Source: Mycoplasmatota bacterium (lineage in GTDB: Bacteria > Bacillota_I > Bacilli_A > MAG-NZ). Taken from it: a stretch of 64,000 nucleotides of DNA. Every line of letters starts with the position of its first letter. The first letter of the stretch is position 1. The notes under the pieces were generated by a model, which was given only the letters and a program-made list of their open reading frames with translations, searched no databases and was not told the origin of the DNA. The stretch lies in the NCBI GenBank assembly GCA_018394315.1, contig CP074575.1, positions 1,458,615 to 1,522,614 of the forward strand, read 5' to 3'. The translations under genes and the position numbers were made by a program. This document shows, one piece after another, positions 52,255 to 62,231 of the stretch.

Positions 52255-52973
52255 GAATTAAAGTTCATTTCTCTACATACATTTTGATTCTATTATGCCT
52301 ATTATCAGGATTTGTGGTTGATGTATTGATTATTTTTGCATCAATCTCTTTTCATGAGTTAGCGCATGTCATCGCGAGTCGATGTTTTAAGAAGAAAGTA
52401 AATAAAATAACTATTTTACCTTTTGGGGGAATATTTGAAATAAATGACCATCAAAATGTTAATCTCCTAGAAGAAGTAATCATTTTAATTGCTGGTCCAT
52501 TAGGATCACTTTTTCTTTTGCAATTTGAAGCTATTTATCATATTAATATGATAATACTTATTTTTAACTTAATCCCAATATATCCACTAGATGGTGGTAA
52601 AATATTTGAAGTAATCCTCTGTAGATTTCTAAACTATAAATTTGTTTTAAAATTTATATTTATTATGTCTATTATTTTTTCTGTTATAATATTTATCTAT
52701 AGTATTAAACATTCATCATTTAATATTGCTTTAATAGGGGTAGTATTACTTATATTAAACATTAAAAATTATCATGGAGCCGAAATAAAGTACTGGAATT
52801 TTTTAAATGATAAAGTACTATTTTCTAGAAAACTCCCACTTAAGGTTCATAAAAGATTAAATATAAATAATCTATATAAAGGTTACAATAATGTTTTTAT
52901 AGAAGGTGGTAATGTTGTTACTGAGTACCAACTAATCAAGAATTATAATTTTAATTTTGAGAAAAAGTACTAA
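52251..52973 (+). CDS. SpoIVFB-like intramembrane metalloprotease (M50)
   Basis: A 240-residue multi-pass membrane protease. Zinc motif HELAH (SFHELAHVIA) and the second ligand motif NLIPIYPLDGGKI are both intact, so it should cut a membrane-bound substrate. In Bacillus SpoIVFB cuts pro-sigma-K. Here it is next to a SpoIVFA-like partner and before rplU, the Bacillus order. Substrate in this organism unknown. Start ATG 52251. Confidence 0.88.
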   Translation: MRIKVHFSTYILILLCLLSGFVVDVLIIFASISFHELAHVIASRCFKKKVNKITILPFGGIFEINDHQNVNLLEEVIILIAGPLGSLFLLQFEAIYHINMIILIFNLIPIYPLDGGKIFEVILCRFLNYKFVLKFIFIMSIIFSVIIFIYSIKHSSFNIALIGVVLLILNIKNYHGAEIKYWNFLNDKVLFSRKLPLKVHKRLNINNLYKGYNNVFIEGGNVVTEYQLIKNYNFNFEKKY

Positions 52974-53056
52974 TGTATTATATTTTTAAATGAGTTCTAC
53001 AAATACAATTTCTAAGATATATACTGAAAAACTGGCTTTTTTCTCAATTAAAGGCG

Positions 53057-53181
53057 TTGACTAGAAAGCTGTATTGTGATAATATTAGTTGTTGCATTTC
53101 GCAACCGCTCAGATAAAGGTTTTAAAAGCAAATGCTACCTTAATGGCGTGTCTTAATATATAAAAGAGGAGGTGCGAAAAT
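53057..53181 (+). promoter_or_regulatory. Promoter and ribosomal L21 leader
   Basis: TTGACT (53057-53062), 17 bp, TAATAT (53080-53085), the best promoter in the region. The leader contains the hairpin GTTGC-atttc-GCAAC (53090-53104) and AAAGGT/ACCTT pairing, in the position of the L21 leader RNA that controls rplU in Firmicutes. Confidence 0.72.
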
Positions 53182-53490
53182 ATGTATGCAGTTATTGAAA
53201 CTGGTGGTAAACAAGTTCGCGTAGAAGAGGGTATGACTATCTACGTTGAAAAGTTAGATGTTGAAGCTGGTAGCAGTATTACATTCGATAAGGTTCTTTT
53301 AGTTTCTGATGGTAAAGTTCAAGTTGGTGCTCCATATTTAAATGGTGCTACAGTTGAAGGTACTATTGAAAAACACGGAAAACAAAAGAAGATAATTGTT
53401 TTCAAAATTAAACCTAAGAAAAAGTATCGAAAAAAACAAGGTCATCGTCAACCATATACAAAAGTAGTAATTAACAAAATCAACGCGTAA
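53182..53490 (+). CDS. rplU: Ribosomal protein L21
   Basis: 102 residues of the 50S protein bL21. [17 protein letters not shown] start and basic C-terminus [19 protein letters not shown]. Start ATG 53182 with GAGGAGGTG. First gene of rplU-prp-rpmA. Confidence 0.97.
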   Translation: MYAVIETGGKQVRVEEGMTIYVEKLDVEAGSSITFDKVLLVSDGKVQVGAPYLNGATVEGTIEKHGKQKKIIVFKIKPKKKYRKKQGHRQPYTKVVINKINA

Positions 53491-53493
53491 TTT

Positions 53494-53796
53494 ATGATTG
53501 AAGTAAGATACATTGACGGTGATATTAAAACCATTGAACTAAGTGGTCACTCTGGGTATGATGAAAGAGACAAAGATATCGTTTGTGCCGCTGCAAGTTC
53601 AATTTCGATTACTTCTTTTAAAGCGATTGAGAAATTTATTAATAAAAGTGATTATAAGATAATCGAGAAAGATGGTTATCTAAAAGTAACGATTAATAGT
53701 AATTCTAAAGAAGTATTATTACTAATTGAGAATTTATTAGAGACATTACAGGAGTTAGAATCACAATATCCTAAATATATTAAAATCTACAAATAG
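53494..53796 (+). CDS. prp: Ribosomal-processing cysteine protease Prp
   Basis: 100 residues (YsxB family). Catalytic His and Cys in [20 protein letters not shown]. It removes the N-terminal extension of L27, and the rpmA gene that follows has exactly such an extension. Start ATG 53494, 3 bp after rplU. Confidence 0.92.
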   Translation: MIEVRYIDGDIKTIELSGHSGYDERDKDIVCAAASSISITSFKAIEKFINKSDYKIIEKDGYLKVTINSNSKEVLLLIENLLETLQELESQYPKYIKIYK

Positions 53797-53809
53797 GAGG
53801 TGTGTTCAC

Positions 53810-54091
53810 ATGTTAAAATTAAACATCCAATTATTTGCATCTAAGAAAGGTGTAGGGTCTACTAAAAATGGTAGAGATTCTGAATCTAAAAGACTTGGTG
53901 CTAAAAAATCAGATGGGCAATTTGCTACTGCAGGATCAATTCTATATCGTCAAAGAGGAACTAGAATTTTTCCAGGGAACAATGTAGGTAAAGGTGGAGA
54001 TGACACTTTATTTGCTAAAGTTAGTGGAGTAGTAAAATTTGAACGAAAAGGTAGAGATAAAAAACAAGTGTCTGTTTATCCGGCTGAATAA
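53810..54091 (+). CDS. rpmA: Ribosomal protein L27
   Basis: 93 residues of bL27. The first residues [14 protein letters not shown] contain the Prp cleavage motif (LNIQLFA before SKKG), so the mature protein starts at Ser10 or nearby. Start ATG 53810 with AGGAGGTG. Terminator at 54095. Confidence 0.97.
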   Translation: MLKLNIQLFASKKGVGSTKNGRDSESKRLGAKKSDGQFATAGSILYRQRGTRIFPGNNVGKGGDDTLFAKVSGVVKFERKGRDKKQVSVYPAE

Positions 54092-54094
54092 TGA

Positions 54095-54119
54095 AAAGTA
54101 CACATTGTGTACTTTTTTT
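54095..54119 (+). terminator. rpmA terminator
   Basis: AAAGTACAC-att-GTGTACTTT and T run. Confidence 0.88.
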
Positions 54120-54149
54120 GTTATAATTAATCAATAAAGAGGGGATAAA

Positions 54150-54638
54150 ATGATTAGACTAGCTAAGAAAGAAGACTTAAACAGAATTGATGAACTAGCT
54201 GTTTCAGTTATTAATACGATGAAAGAACAAAATATTCCCCAGTGGAATCTATCTTATCCAAGAAAAGAACATTATGAAAAAGATATAAAAAATGGTACTC
54301 TATTTGTATACGAAGATGATATAATATTAGGTGTTATTGCGATTGCTGAACAAAATGATCTACCATATGAAGAGTTATCTAATTGGACAGATGAATTTTC
54401 TATTGTTATACACAGAATATTAGTAGAACCAGGTTTAAGAAGAAAAGGAATTGCTAGGAAATTGTTTAATTATGCAATTGATTTATCTATTGAGAAGGGA
54501 TTTACAAGTATAAAGATTGATACTCATGCAGAAAACTATATAATGCTTAATTTGTTAAAAAAAATGGGATTCGAAAAGGTTGGATATTTAAAAAGCATTG
54601 ATAGAGTTGCATTTGAGTTAAATTGGGGAGAGAAATAA
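54150..54638 (+). CDS. GNAT acetyltransferase
   Basis: 162 residues with acetyl-CoA motif VEPGLRRKGIARKLFNYAI (R/Q-x-x-G-x-G/A type) and a C-terminal KMGFEKVGYL. Substrate unknown; could be a small molecule or protein N-terminus. Start ATG 54150 with AGAGGGG. Shares one base with the next gene. Confidence 0.85.
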   Translation: MIRLAKKEDLNRIDELAVSVINTMKEQNIPQWNLSYPRKEHYEKDIKNGTLFVYEDDIILGVIAIAEQNDLPYEELSNWTDEFSIVIHRILVEPGLRRKGIARKLFNYAIDLSIEKGFTSIKIDTHAENYIMLNLLKKMGFEKVGYLKSIDRVAFELNWGEK

Positions 54639-54976
54639 TGAATAAGATTGTAGTATTTTGGAAGACCGATAATATTATAGATGTTGAAAATATTGTAATA
54701 CCTTATACACATAATTCATTGAAGAAAAATTGGTGGGATGAAGTAGTTCTTTTAATATGGGGGGCTAGTCAAAAGCTCTTAGTAGAGAATGACAGTCTTA
54801 AACTAGATATTGAAGCTATGATTCATGATGGAGTTAGAGTTATTGCTTGTATTGGATGTAGTAATAACTTAGGTGTAACAAATGAATTACTTGAACTAGG
54901 AATAGAAGTAATGGGAACTGGAGTTGTACTTACTAATTTTTTAAAAGAAGAAAATACTAAAGTGATTACATTATAA
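54638..54976 (+). CDS. DsrE-like small protein
   Basis: 112 residues of the DsrE/DsrF-like fold (KIVVFWKTDN, VVLLIWGASQKLLV, GVRVIACIGCSNNLGV). The Cys pair CIGC may carry sulfur or be redox active; no sulfur genes are nearby. Start ATG 54638 (GGGGAG upstream), overlapping the GNAT stop by one base. Confidence 0.75.
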   Translation: MNKIVVFWKTDNIIDVENIVIPYTHNSLKKNWWDEVVLLIWGASQKLLVENDSLKLDIEAMIHDGVRVIACIGCSNNLGVTNELLELGIEVMGTGVVLTNFLKEENTKVITL

Positions 54977-54996
54977 TCAATGAAAGAAGGCATTTT

Positions 54997-56274
54997 ATGT
55001 TCGTAGATTTAGTTAAATTAAAAGTAGTAGCTGGAACTGGAGGCGATGGTATTGTCGCTTTTAGAAGAGAAAAATATGTTCCAATGGGAGGACCAGCAGG
55101 CGGTAGTGGAGGTAAAGGTGGTGACTTGATTTTTATTGCTGAAGAAGGATTAAGCACTTTGCTCGAACTAAGATATAACAAAATAATAAAAGCATCTTAC
55201 GGTGAAAATGGAATGCCAAAGGGAATGCATGGAAAAGGTGCTGACGATACTTATATAAAAGTACCTGTAGGAACAACTATTTTCGATCACGACACAGGGA
55301 AAATAATTGGTGATTTAACTAGCCATAAAGAAGAGGTTATCGTAGCTAAAGGAGGACGTGGTGGACGTGGAAACATCCAGTTCGCCACAACAAGACATCC
55401 TGCTCCTGAAATATGCGAAAAAGGAGAACCGGGTGTTGCTAGAAACATAAGGGTAGAGCTTAAGGTGTTAGCGGATGTTGGATTAGTTGGATTTCCAAGT
55501 GTTGGGAAATCCACTTTGATCTCGGTTGTATCTAAAGCTAAACCGAAGATTGCAGATTACCACTTTACTACCTTAAAACCAAATTTAGGAGTGGTAGGTG
55601 TAGGTGATAAATCGTTTGTAATGGCAGATTTACCTGGACTTATTGAAGGTGCATCTACTGGTAGTGGATTAGGTCATCAATTCTTAAGACATATAGAGAG
55701 AACAAAGGTTATTATTCACATTGTAGATATCAGTGGAATGGAAGGTCGAGACCCAGTAGAAGACTTTCATTTAATAAATAAGGAACTAGAACAATATAAT
55801 TTAAATCTACTGAGTAGACCTCAAATTATAGCACTTAACAAAAGTGATTTGACTGGTTCTGACGAGAATTATGAAAAATTTATCAATAGTATTAAAGGAT
55901 ACCCAATTGTAAAAATATCAGCTGCTACACATGAAGGAATTGAAGAGTTACTTTATAAAACTTTAGAGGTTTTAGAAAGAGCTAAGGAAGTTGATCTATA
56001 TTCCGAAGAAGAATTTGAAGGAGTTGTGGAATATAACTTTACAAAAGAAGATAGTACATTTAGTATCTTACTAGCAGATGATAATGTATATGAAATCCAT
56101 GGAGATTTGGTAGAAAAATTATTTAAAATGACTGATTTTTCTAAAGATCAGTCTGTGAAGAGATTTTCTAGACAATTACGTTCTATGGGAGTGGATGATG
56201 CACTTCGTGAGAAAGGTGTTCAACATGGTGATGTGGTTAGGATTTTAGATTATGAATTTGATTTCCTTTCATAA
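54997..56274 (+). CDS. obg: GTPase Obg
   Basis: A 425-residue ribosome-associated GTPase. Obg fold with glycine-rich loops (GGPAGGSGGKGGD, GGRGGRGN), G1 GFPSVGKSTL, G3 DLPGLIEGA, G4 NKSDL, and the C-terminal OCT domain. In Bacillus it follows rpmA with spo0B between; here GNAT and DsrE genes take that place. Confidence 0.96.
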   Translation: MFVDLVKLKVVAGTGGDGIVAFRREKYVPMGGPAGGSGGKGGDLIFIAEEGLSTLLELRYNKIIKASYGENGMPKGMHGKGADDTYIKVPVGTTIFDHDTGKIIGDLTSHKEEVIVAKGGRGGRGNIQFATTRHPAPEICEKGEPGVARNIRVELKVLADVGLVGFPSVGKSTLISVVSKAKPKIADYHFTTLKPNLGVVGVGDKSFVMADLPGLIEGASTGSGLGHQFLRHIERTKVIIHIVDISGMEGRDPVEDFHLINKELEQYNLNLLSRPQIIALNKSDLTGSDENYEKFINSIKGYPIVKISAATHEGIEELLYKTLEVLERAKEVDLYSEEEFEGVVEYNFTKEDSTFSILLADDNVYEIHGDLVEKLFKMTDFSKDQSVKRFSRQLRSMGVDDALREKGVQHGDVVRILDYEFDFLS

Positions 56275-56301
56275 ATAAATTACTGAGGAGAAATGTAACA
56301 A

Positions 56302-57012
56302 ATGCTTTTACTAGTCGATATTGGCAATACTTATATAAAAGTTAAATACGAAATTGTCAAAACAATAGAGTCAGATTTGAATTTGAAAGTGACTGATTTA
56401 ATTTCTATTTTAGGTGAATATAAATTTCTTGGTGTTACTGAAGTAAGTGGGGTAATAATCTCTTCTGTTGTGCCAAAACTTACTGAATTATTTATTAAAT
56501 ACTCTAAAGAAGTTTTGGAAATTGAGCCAATCATTGTTAATAATCAAACATCAAGATATGAACTTACTTTCCATGAAGAAATTGGTGCAGATATTATTTC
56601 AACAATTAACGCAGTAGTAGGAGAGAATATAATCATTATGCTAGGAACTGCGACAGTAATCTCTTATGTGAATGATGGGATTGTACATGGGGCAATTATT
56701 GCTCCAGGTGTAAATACAAGTGTTTCATCCTTAGTTAATAACACTGCGTTACTTAATGATTTTATTTTAGAGGTCCCTAAGGAAATATTAGGGAAAAACA
56801 GTACTGAGTGTATGCAATCAGGGGCTTTCTTTGGTCACGCGGCAATGATAGATGGATTAATTGATAGGATTAGTGCAACTGATAATGCGAAAATTATTGC
56901 CATGGGGGGATTTGCGACTAAAATAATACCATTATGCAACCATGATATAGAAATTGATAACGAGTTATTATTTAAAGGACTTGAGAAAATTTATTATCAT
57001 AATGTCGGGTAG
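56302..57012 (+). CDS. coaX: Type III pantothenate kinase
   Basis: A 236-residue CoaX-type enzyme, first step of coenzyme A synthesis. LLVDIGNTYIKV start, GADIISTINA and GTATVISYV, GAIIAPGVNTS. Somewhat short of the family's usual 255. Start ATG 56302. Terminator overlaps its stop. Confidence 0.9.
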   Translation: MLLLVDIGNTYIKVKYEIVKTIESDLNLKVTDLISILGEYKFLGVTEVSGVIISSVVPKLTELFIKYSKEVLEIEPIIVNNQTSRYELTFHEEIGADIISTINAVVGENIIIMLGTATVISYVNDGIVHGAIIAPGVNTSVSSLVNNTALLNDFILEVPKEILGKNSTECMQSGAFFGHAAMIDGLIDRISATDNAKIIAMGGFATKIIPLCNHDIEIDNELLFKGLEKIYYHNVG

Positions 57013-57030
57013 CAAGGCTACCTTTTTTTT
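57008..57030 (+). terminator. coaX terminator
   Basis: GGTAGC-aag-GCTACC and T run. Confidence 0.85.
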
Positions 57031-57112
57031 GTTAATAAGGATCACTTAAATAAATATAAATGTAAAATTATGTTATAATTTAAGGTATAAAATACTGTTT
57101 AAAGAGGTTATT

Positions 57113-59641
57113 ATGTACGAAAATATTGATAAAACTAAATATACTCCGATGATGCAACAATACTTAACTATCAAGGAGGATTATAGAGATTCCATAGTCT
57201 TCTTTAGACTTGGAGATTTTTATGAAATGTTTTTTTCTGACGCACTACTTGCCTCAAGAGAACTGGAAATTGCCTTAACAGCTCGTGATGCAGGTGCTGA
57301 GGATAAAGTACCTATGTGTGGTGTTCCTCATCATTCATCTCAATCATATATTGAGAAACTAATTGAAAAAGGTTATAAAGTTGCCATTTGTGACCAAGTT
57401 GAAGATGCTTCAGTTGCAAAAGGTTTAGTAAAAAGAGATGTTGTAAGACTTATTACACCAGGAACAATTATGGAAAGTGGAAGTCTGAATGAGTCAACAA
57501 ATAATTTTATCGCAGCAATTTCTAAAACGGATGAATATCAAATAGTCTATACCGATTTAAGTACTGGGGAGTGTTTCGCAACTAGTATTCCGTTACAAAA
57601 TCAAATTTTAATGAATGAATTACTTTCTATCGGTGCAAAGGAAATTATTATTGATTCAGATTTTCAAATTGATGGATTAGAAAATTTTATTAATTCATAT
57701 GATATCGTAGTTTCTCACATGGATGATACTGAACTAATGAGTTATTTAAATAATCATGTAGATGAGTTTTATAGAAAAACATTTGCGAGATTAACAAACT
57801 ATATTTTATCGACTCAAAAAAGAAAATTAATGCATATTCAAGAGGTTGAGGTCTATACAGCTAGTTCATGTCTTAAAATAGATGCTTTTTCAATGAAGAA
57901 CTTAGAACTTACAGAAACTATTAGAAGTGGTTCAAGAAAGGGTTCGTTGTTATGGTATTTGGATAAATGTCAGACTGCAATGGGTAGCAGATATCTGAGA
58001 AAAAGTATTGAGAAACCATTAGTATCAAATATTGACATAGAAAAAAGGTATGATTTAGTTGATGATTTTAAAAATAACTTTTTTATAAAAGAAGAAATAA
58101 AGGAATACTTAAGAAGCGTTTATGATTTAGAGAGAATCGTTGGTAGAATTTCTTATGGAAATGCTAATGCTAGGGATTTTGTTCAACTAAGAACATCTCT
58201 AGGAAATTTACCTAGTATGAAACTAACCCTATCAAAACTTACTTCAAATATAGCTATAGAATTAGCTGAAAAAATTGAACTACATAGTGATTTATTTAAT
58301 CTTTTACAGAATAGTTTAGTAGATAATCCTCCGATTGGGATAAAAGACGGAGCTATGATAAAACAAGGATATAATACTGAACTCGATGAAATAAAAAATG
58401 CTTCAACCAGTGGAAAAGAGTGGCTACTAGAACTAGAAAAAAGAGAACGTGAAAGAACTGGAATAAAAAAATTAAAAGTTGGATATAATAGAGTATTTGG
58501 ATATTATATTGAAATTACTAAGGGGCAGTTGAATCTAATAAATGAAGATTTTGGATATGAAAGAAAACAAACTCTTAGTAATAGTGAAAGATATATTTCA
58601 CCGGAACTGAAGGAGAAAGAAGCTTTAATATTAGGTAGTGAAGAAAAGTCTATAAAACTTGAATATGAACTTTTTACCGAAATTAGAGAAAAATCTAAAG
58701 AGTATATAGGGTCATTACAAAAATTGGCAAGAGTTATCAGTGAGTTAGATCTTCTACAAAGTTTTTCGACAGTTGCTGAAGAAAATAGACTAATTAGGCC
58801 AATACTTACTGATCAAAAAGAAGTCAACATAATAGATGGGCGTCATCCTGTGGTTGAAAAAGTACTTAATAACGAAAAGTATGTTGAAAATGATTGTTAT
58901 ATGTCTGAAGAAACAACAGTATTATTAATTACTGGACCAAATATGAGTGGTAAGTCTACATATATGAGACAGTTAGCAACGATTGTTATTATGGCTCAAA
59001 TTGGGTCTTTTGTTCCAGCGAAGAGTGCGATACTACCTATATTTGATAAAATATTTACTAGAATTGGTGCAGCAGATGATCTTGTAAGCGGACAGTCTAC
59101 TTTTATGGTTGAAATGCTAGAAGTTAATTATGCATTGCAAAATGCTACTGAAAGAAGTTTAATTTTATTTGATGAAATAGGTAGAGGGACTGCAACATAT
59201 GATGGAATGGCTTTGGCTCAGGGTATTATAGAATATATACATGAATATACAAAATGTAAAAGCTTATTTTCAACTCATTATCATGAACTAACTCAGCTAG
59301 AAAATCATCTTGGAACACTAAAAAATATCCATGTTAGTGCAAAAGAAGAAAAAGGAGAGATTGTTTTCTTTCATAAAATTAAGAAGGGCGCAGTAGACAA
59401 GTCATATGGAATAAATGTTGCGAAATTAGCAAGACTTCCAAAGGTATTGATTAATAGAAGTTCGCAAATTTTAAAGGAATTAGAAAAGAATCGCAAGGAT
59501 GACTTAAATCTTTTCAATTTCGAAGATGTGGAAGTAGTTGAAGATCCTATTATTGATGAGATTAGAAATATTAATGTGAATGAATTATCACCTATAGAAG
59601 CGTTAAATACTCTTTATACAATAGTTGAGAAGGTGAAGTAA
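57113..59641 (+). CDS. mutS: DNA mismatch repair protein MutS
   Basis: 842 residues. Mismatch-binding FRLGDFYEMF, clamp and lever domains, ATPase with GPNMSGKSTYMRQ, DEIGRGTATYDG, STHYHEL. Normal length. Start ATG 57113 with AAAGAGG. It overlaps mutL by one base; mutS-mutL-miaA is one operon. Confidence 0.97.
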   Translation: MYENIDKTKYTPMMQQYLTIKEDYRDSIVFFRLGDFYEMFFSDALLASRELEIALTARDAGAEDKVPMCGVPHHSSQSYIEKLIEKGYKVAICDQVEDASVAKGLVKRDVVRLITPGTIMESGSLNESTNNFIAAISKTDEYQIVYTDLSTGECFATSIPLQNQILMNELLSIGAKEIIIDSDFQIDGLENFINSYDIVVSHMDDTELMSYLNNHVDEFYRKTFARLTNYILSTQKRKLMHIQEVEVYTASSCLKIDAFSMKNLELTETIRSGSRKGSLLWYLDKCQTAMGSRYLRKSIEKPLVSNIDIEKRYDLVDDFKNNFFIKEEIKEYLRSVYDLERIVGRISYGNANARDFVQLRTSLGNLPSMKLTLSKLTSNIAIELAEKIELHSDLFNLLQNSLVDNPPIGIKDGAMIKQGYNTELDEIKNASTSGKEWLLELEKRERERTGIKKLKVGYNRVFGYYIEITKGQLNLINEDFGYERKQTLSNSERYISPELKEKEALILGSEEKSIKLEYELFTEIREKSKEYIGSLQKLARVISELDLLQSFSTVAEENRLIRPILTDQKEVNIIDGRHPVVEKVLNNEKYVENDCYMSEETTVLLITGPNMSGKSTYMRQLATIVIMAQIGSFVPAKSAILPIFDKIFTRIGAADDLVSGQSTFMVEMLEVNYALQNATERSLILFDEIGRGTATYDGMALAQGIIEYIHEYTKCKSLFSTHYHELTQLENHLGTLKNIHVSAKEEKGEIVFFHKIKKGAVDKSYGINVAKLARLPKVLINRSSQILKELEKNRKDDLNLFNFEDVEVVEDPIIDEIRNINVNELSPIEALNTLYTIVEKVK

Positions 59642-61302
59642 TGGGAAAAATCATCAAGTTAAATGAAAAGATCTCAAATATGATAGCCGCAGGTGAAGTA
59701 GTTGAAAGACCATTAAGTGTCGTTAAGGAACTGGTTGAAAATTCTATTGATGCAAAATCATCATATATTGAAATTGAATTAGAGGAGTCTGGAATTAAGT
59801 TAATTAGAGTAACAGATGATGGAGAGGGTATGAATAAAGATGATGCACTTTTAGCATTCTCACGACATGCCACAAGTAAAATTAAAAATGAACATGATTT
59901 ATTTAGAATTAGTTCTTTAGGGTTTAGAGGAGAAGCATTACCTTCGATTGCTAGTGTAGCAAAGGTGAGTTTAATCACTTCAACAGGTGATGAAGGGTAC
60001 TCTGTTAATATTTCTGGTGGTAATCCGATGAATCATGGATTAGCTGTAGCTAGAAAAGGTACTGAAATAAATGTAAGAAATTTATTTTATAACACTCCAG
60101 CTAGACTTAAATTTTTAAAAAGTTTAAATACTGAATTATCTTATATAACTGATTATGTTACTAAAGTAGCATTATCACACTCTAATATAGCAATAATGTT
60201 AAGCAATAACGGAAAAAAACTCATCTCTACTGATGGTAGTGGACAAATTTTAAAGGCGATCTCAAGTGTGTATGGAGTTGATGTAGCAAAATCAATGACT
60301 TGTTTTGAATGTAAGAATTATGATTATGAAGTGACAGGATATACATCTAAACCAACTTTGACAAGGTCGAATAAAAACTATATCAACATAATTATAAATG
60401 ACAGAGTTATAAAAAATTTTGTAATTTCTAATGAATTGATAAATGCTTACGGTAATAGAATACCAAAGGGAAGATATCCAATTACTGTAATTAATATTAA
60501 GTGTGATCCATTATTGATTGATGTGAATGTACATCCTAATAAAATGCAAGTAAAGATGACAGATGAGAGAAAATTAGTTGTTTTGATAAAAGCAAAAATT
60601 CAAGAAGTACTGTCAGAACAAATTTCAATTCCTTCAATCAATCCAAAAGAGCCGATTTATGACATTATAAATGATGATAATAGTGTTCAGGAGCAATTAT
60701 CCTTGAATTATATAAGTGAAAATAGCACACTCAAATTGTTTCCAAATTTAGAATACATTGGACAATTTCATGGGACATATTTGCTTTGCCAATGTGAAGA
60801 TGGTTTATACATATTAGATCAACATGCCGCTGCTGAACGAATTAAATATGAAGATTATATTCAAAAATTAACAAATAAAAATAATGAATCTTATGAATTA
60901 TTAGTTCCTATTAACTTAGAATTTTCAACTTCGGATGCTAATGAAATACGCAGTATATTAAATAATTTAGAGGAATACGGAATTTCATTAACTGACTCAG
61001 GATTGAATAGTTTTTATTTAAGAGAGGTCCCGACTTGGTTCAAAAATGGATTAGAGCGAGAATATACTGATGAGTTTATTAATAGTCTGTTAGAAGACAG
61101 GGAAAATGTAATAATAGATTCTCTTGCAAGTCAACTTGCATGTAAAAAAAGTATAAAAGCGAATGAGTTTTTAGATCGAAGAGAAGTGGAAACATTAATT
61201 ACTAATTTAAGTACCTGTGAAAACCCATTTACATGTCCGCATGGCAGACCTACGCTAATAAAATATTCAATTCGCGAAATAGAAAGGTATTTTAGACGAT
61301 GA
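59641..61302 (+). CDS. mutL: DNA mismatch repair protein MutL
   Basis: 553 residues. GHKL ATPase with NSIDAKSSYIEIE, DDGEGM, RHATSKI and GFRGEAL. The C-terminal domain has DQHAAAERIKYE, the endonuclease motif (DQHAxxERxxYE), plus ACKKSIKAN and CPHGRP, so it should nick DNA by itself, as in other Firmicutes. Overlaps miaA by 4 bases. Confidence 0.97.
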   Translation: MGKIIKLNEKISNMIAAGEVVERPLSVVKELVENSIDAKSSYIEIELEESGIKLIRVTDDGEGMNKDDALLAFSRHATSKIKNEHDLFRISSLGFRGEALPSIASVAKVSLITSTGDEGYSVNISGGNPMNHGLAVARKGTEINVRNLFYNTPARLKFLKSLNTELSYITDYVTKVALSHSNIAIMLSNNGKKLISTDGSGQILKAISSVYGVDVAKSMTCFECKNYDYEVTGYTSKPTLTRSNKNYINIIINDRVIKNFVISNELINAYGNRIPKGRYPITVINIKCDPLLIDVNVHPNKMQVKMTDERKLVVLIKAKIQEVLSEQISIPSINPKEPIYDIINDDNSVQEQLSLNYISENSTLKLFPNLEYIGQFHGTYLLCQCEDGLYILDQHAAAERIKYEDYIQKLTNKNNESYELLVPINLEFSTSDANEIRSILNNLEEYGISLTDSGLNSFYLREVPTWFKNGLEREYTDEFINSLLEDRENVIIDSLASQLACKKSIKANEFLDRREVETLITNLSTCENPFTCPHGRPTLIKYSIREIERYFRR

Positions 61303-62195
61303 AAGTGTTAGTGATTGTTGGGCCTACTGGAGTAGGAAAAACCAGTTTAAGCATTAAATTAGCTAAAATTTTAAATGGTGAGATAATTTCGGGAGATTCA
61401 GTGCAAGTTTATAAGGATTTAGACATTGGAAGTGCTAAAATTACCAAGGCTGAAATGGATGGAGTTGAGCATCATCTCATCGATTTTCTCGAAGTAGATG
61501 AAGAGTATTCGGTTGCTACATTTCAAAAAGAAGTTAGAGAGAAGATTGAAGAAATATACAAAAAAGGTAAACTTCCTATAATTTGTGGAGGCACTGGGCT
61601 TTATATAAAAGCAGTGTTGAGAAAGTATGAATTTGAAGAAAATTTGAAAAGAGATGACTTCATAAAAAAATATGATAGTCTCGATAATGAGATTCTACAT
61701 AACTTGTTGAAAGAAGTCGATCCTGTGTCAGCCGAATCGTTTCATTTTAACAATAGAGTAAGAATAATTAGAGCTTTAGAGTATTATGAAAAGAGTGGAA
61801 AATTAATAAGTGAACGCAAAAATAGCGATATTGAACTTTATAATTCTGTAATTATTGGTTTAAGGATGGAAAGAACAAAATTATACGCTAGAATTAACAA
61901 AAGAGTTGATGAGATGATTTCTGAAGGGTTAGTTAAGGAAGTAGAGAATTTAGTAAGCAAAAGGAAATATATAAACGCAATTGGGTACAATGAGTTGTTT
62001 AAATATATTGACAAAAAAATTTCTTTAGATGATGCTATTGAGCTAATTAAACAAAATACTAGAAGGTTTGCTAAGAGACAATTTACTTGGTTTAACAATC
62101 AGATGAACACTAACTGGATAGATGTAGATGAATTAAGTAAAGAAGAAATTGTTAAGAATTCGCTTAATTTGTTAAAAGAAATAGACTTTATTTAA
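61299..62195 (+). CDS. miaA: tRNA dimethylallyltransferase
   Basis: 298 residues. P-loop GPTGVGKTSL, SGDSVQVYKDLDIGSAK, GGTGLYIKA, and KRQFTWFNNQ near the end. Modifies A37 of tRNAs reading UNN codons. Third gene of the mutS operon. Confidence 0.95.
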   Translation: MKVLVIVGPTGVGKTSLSIKLAKILNGEIISGDSVQVYKDLDIGSAKITKAEMDGVEHHLIDFLEVDEEYSVATFQKEVREKIEEIYKKGKLPIICGGTGLYIKAVLRKYEFEENLKRDDFIKKYDSLDNEILHNLLKEVDPVSAESFHFNNRVRIIRALEYYEKSGKLISERKNSDIELYNSVIIGLRMERTKLYARINKRVDEMISEGLVKEVENLVSKRKYINAIGYNELFKYIDKKISLDDAIELIKQNTRRFAKRQFTWFNNQMNTNWIDVDELSKEEIVKNSLNLLKEIDFI

Positions 62196-62231
62196 ATTAT
62201 AGATATAATTATATTAAGGAGTGAAATTATT

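Noticed and set aside
53020..53040. aaactggctttt near the rplU leader, like the repeat arm
   Set aside because: Only about 12 bases match, no core is near, and the place is the conserved rplU leader region.
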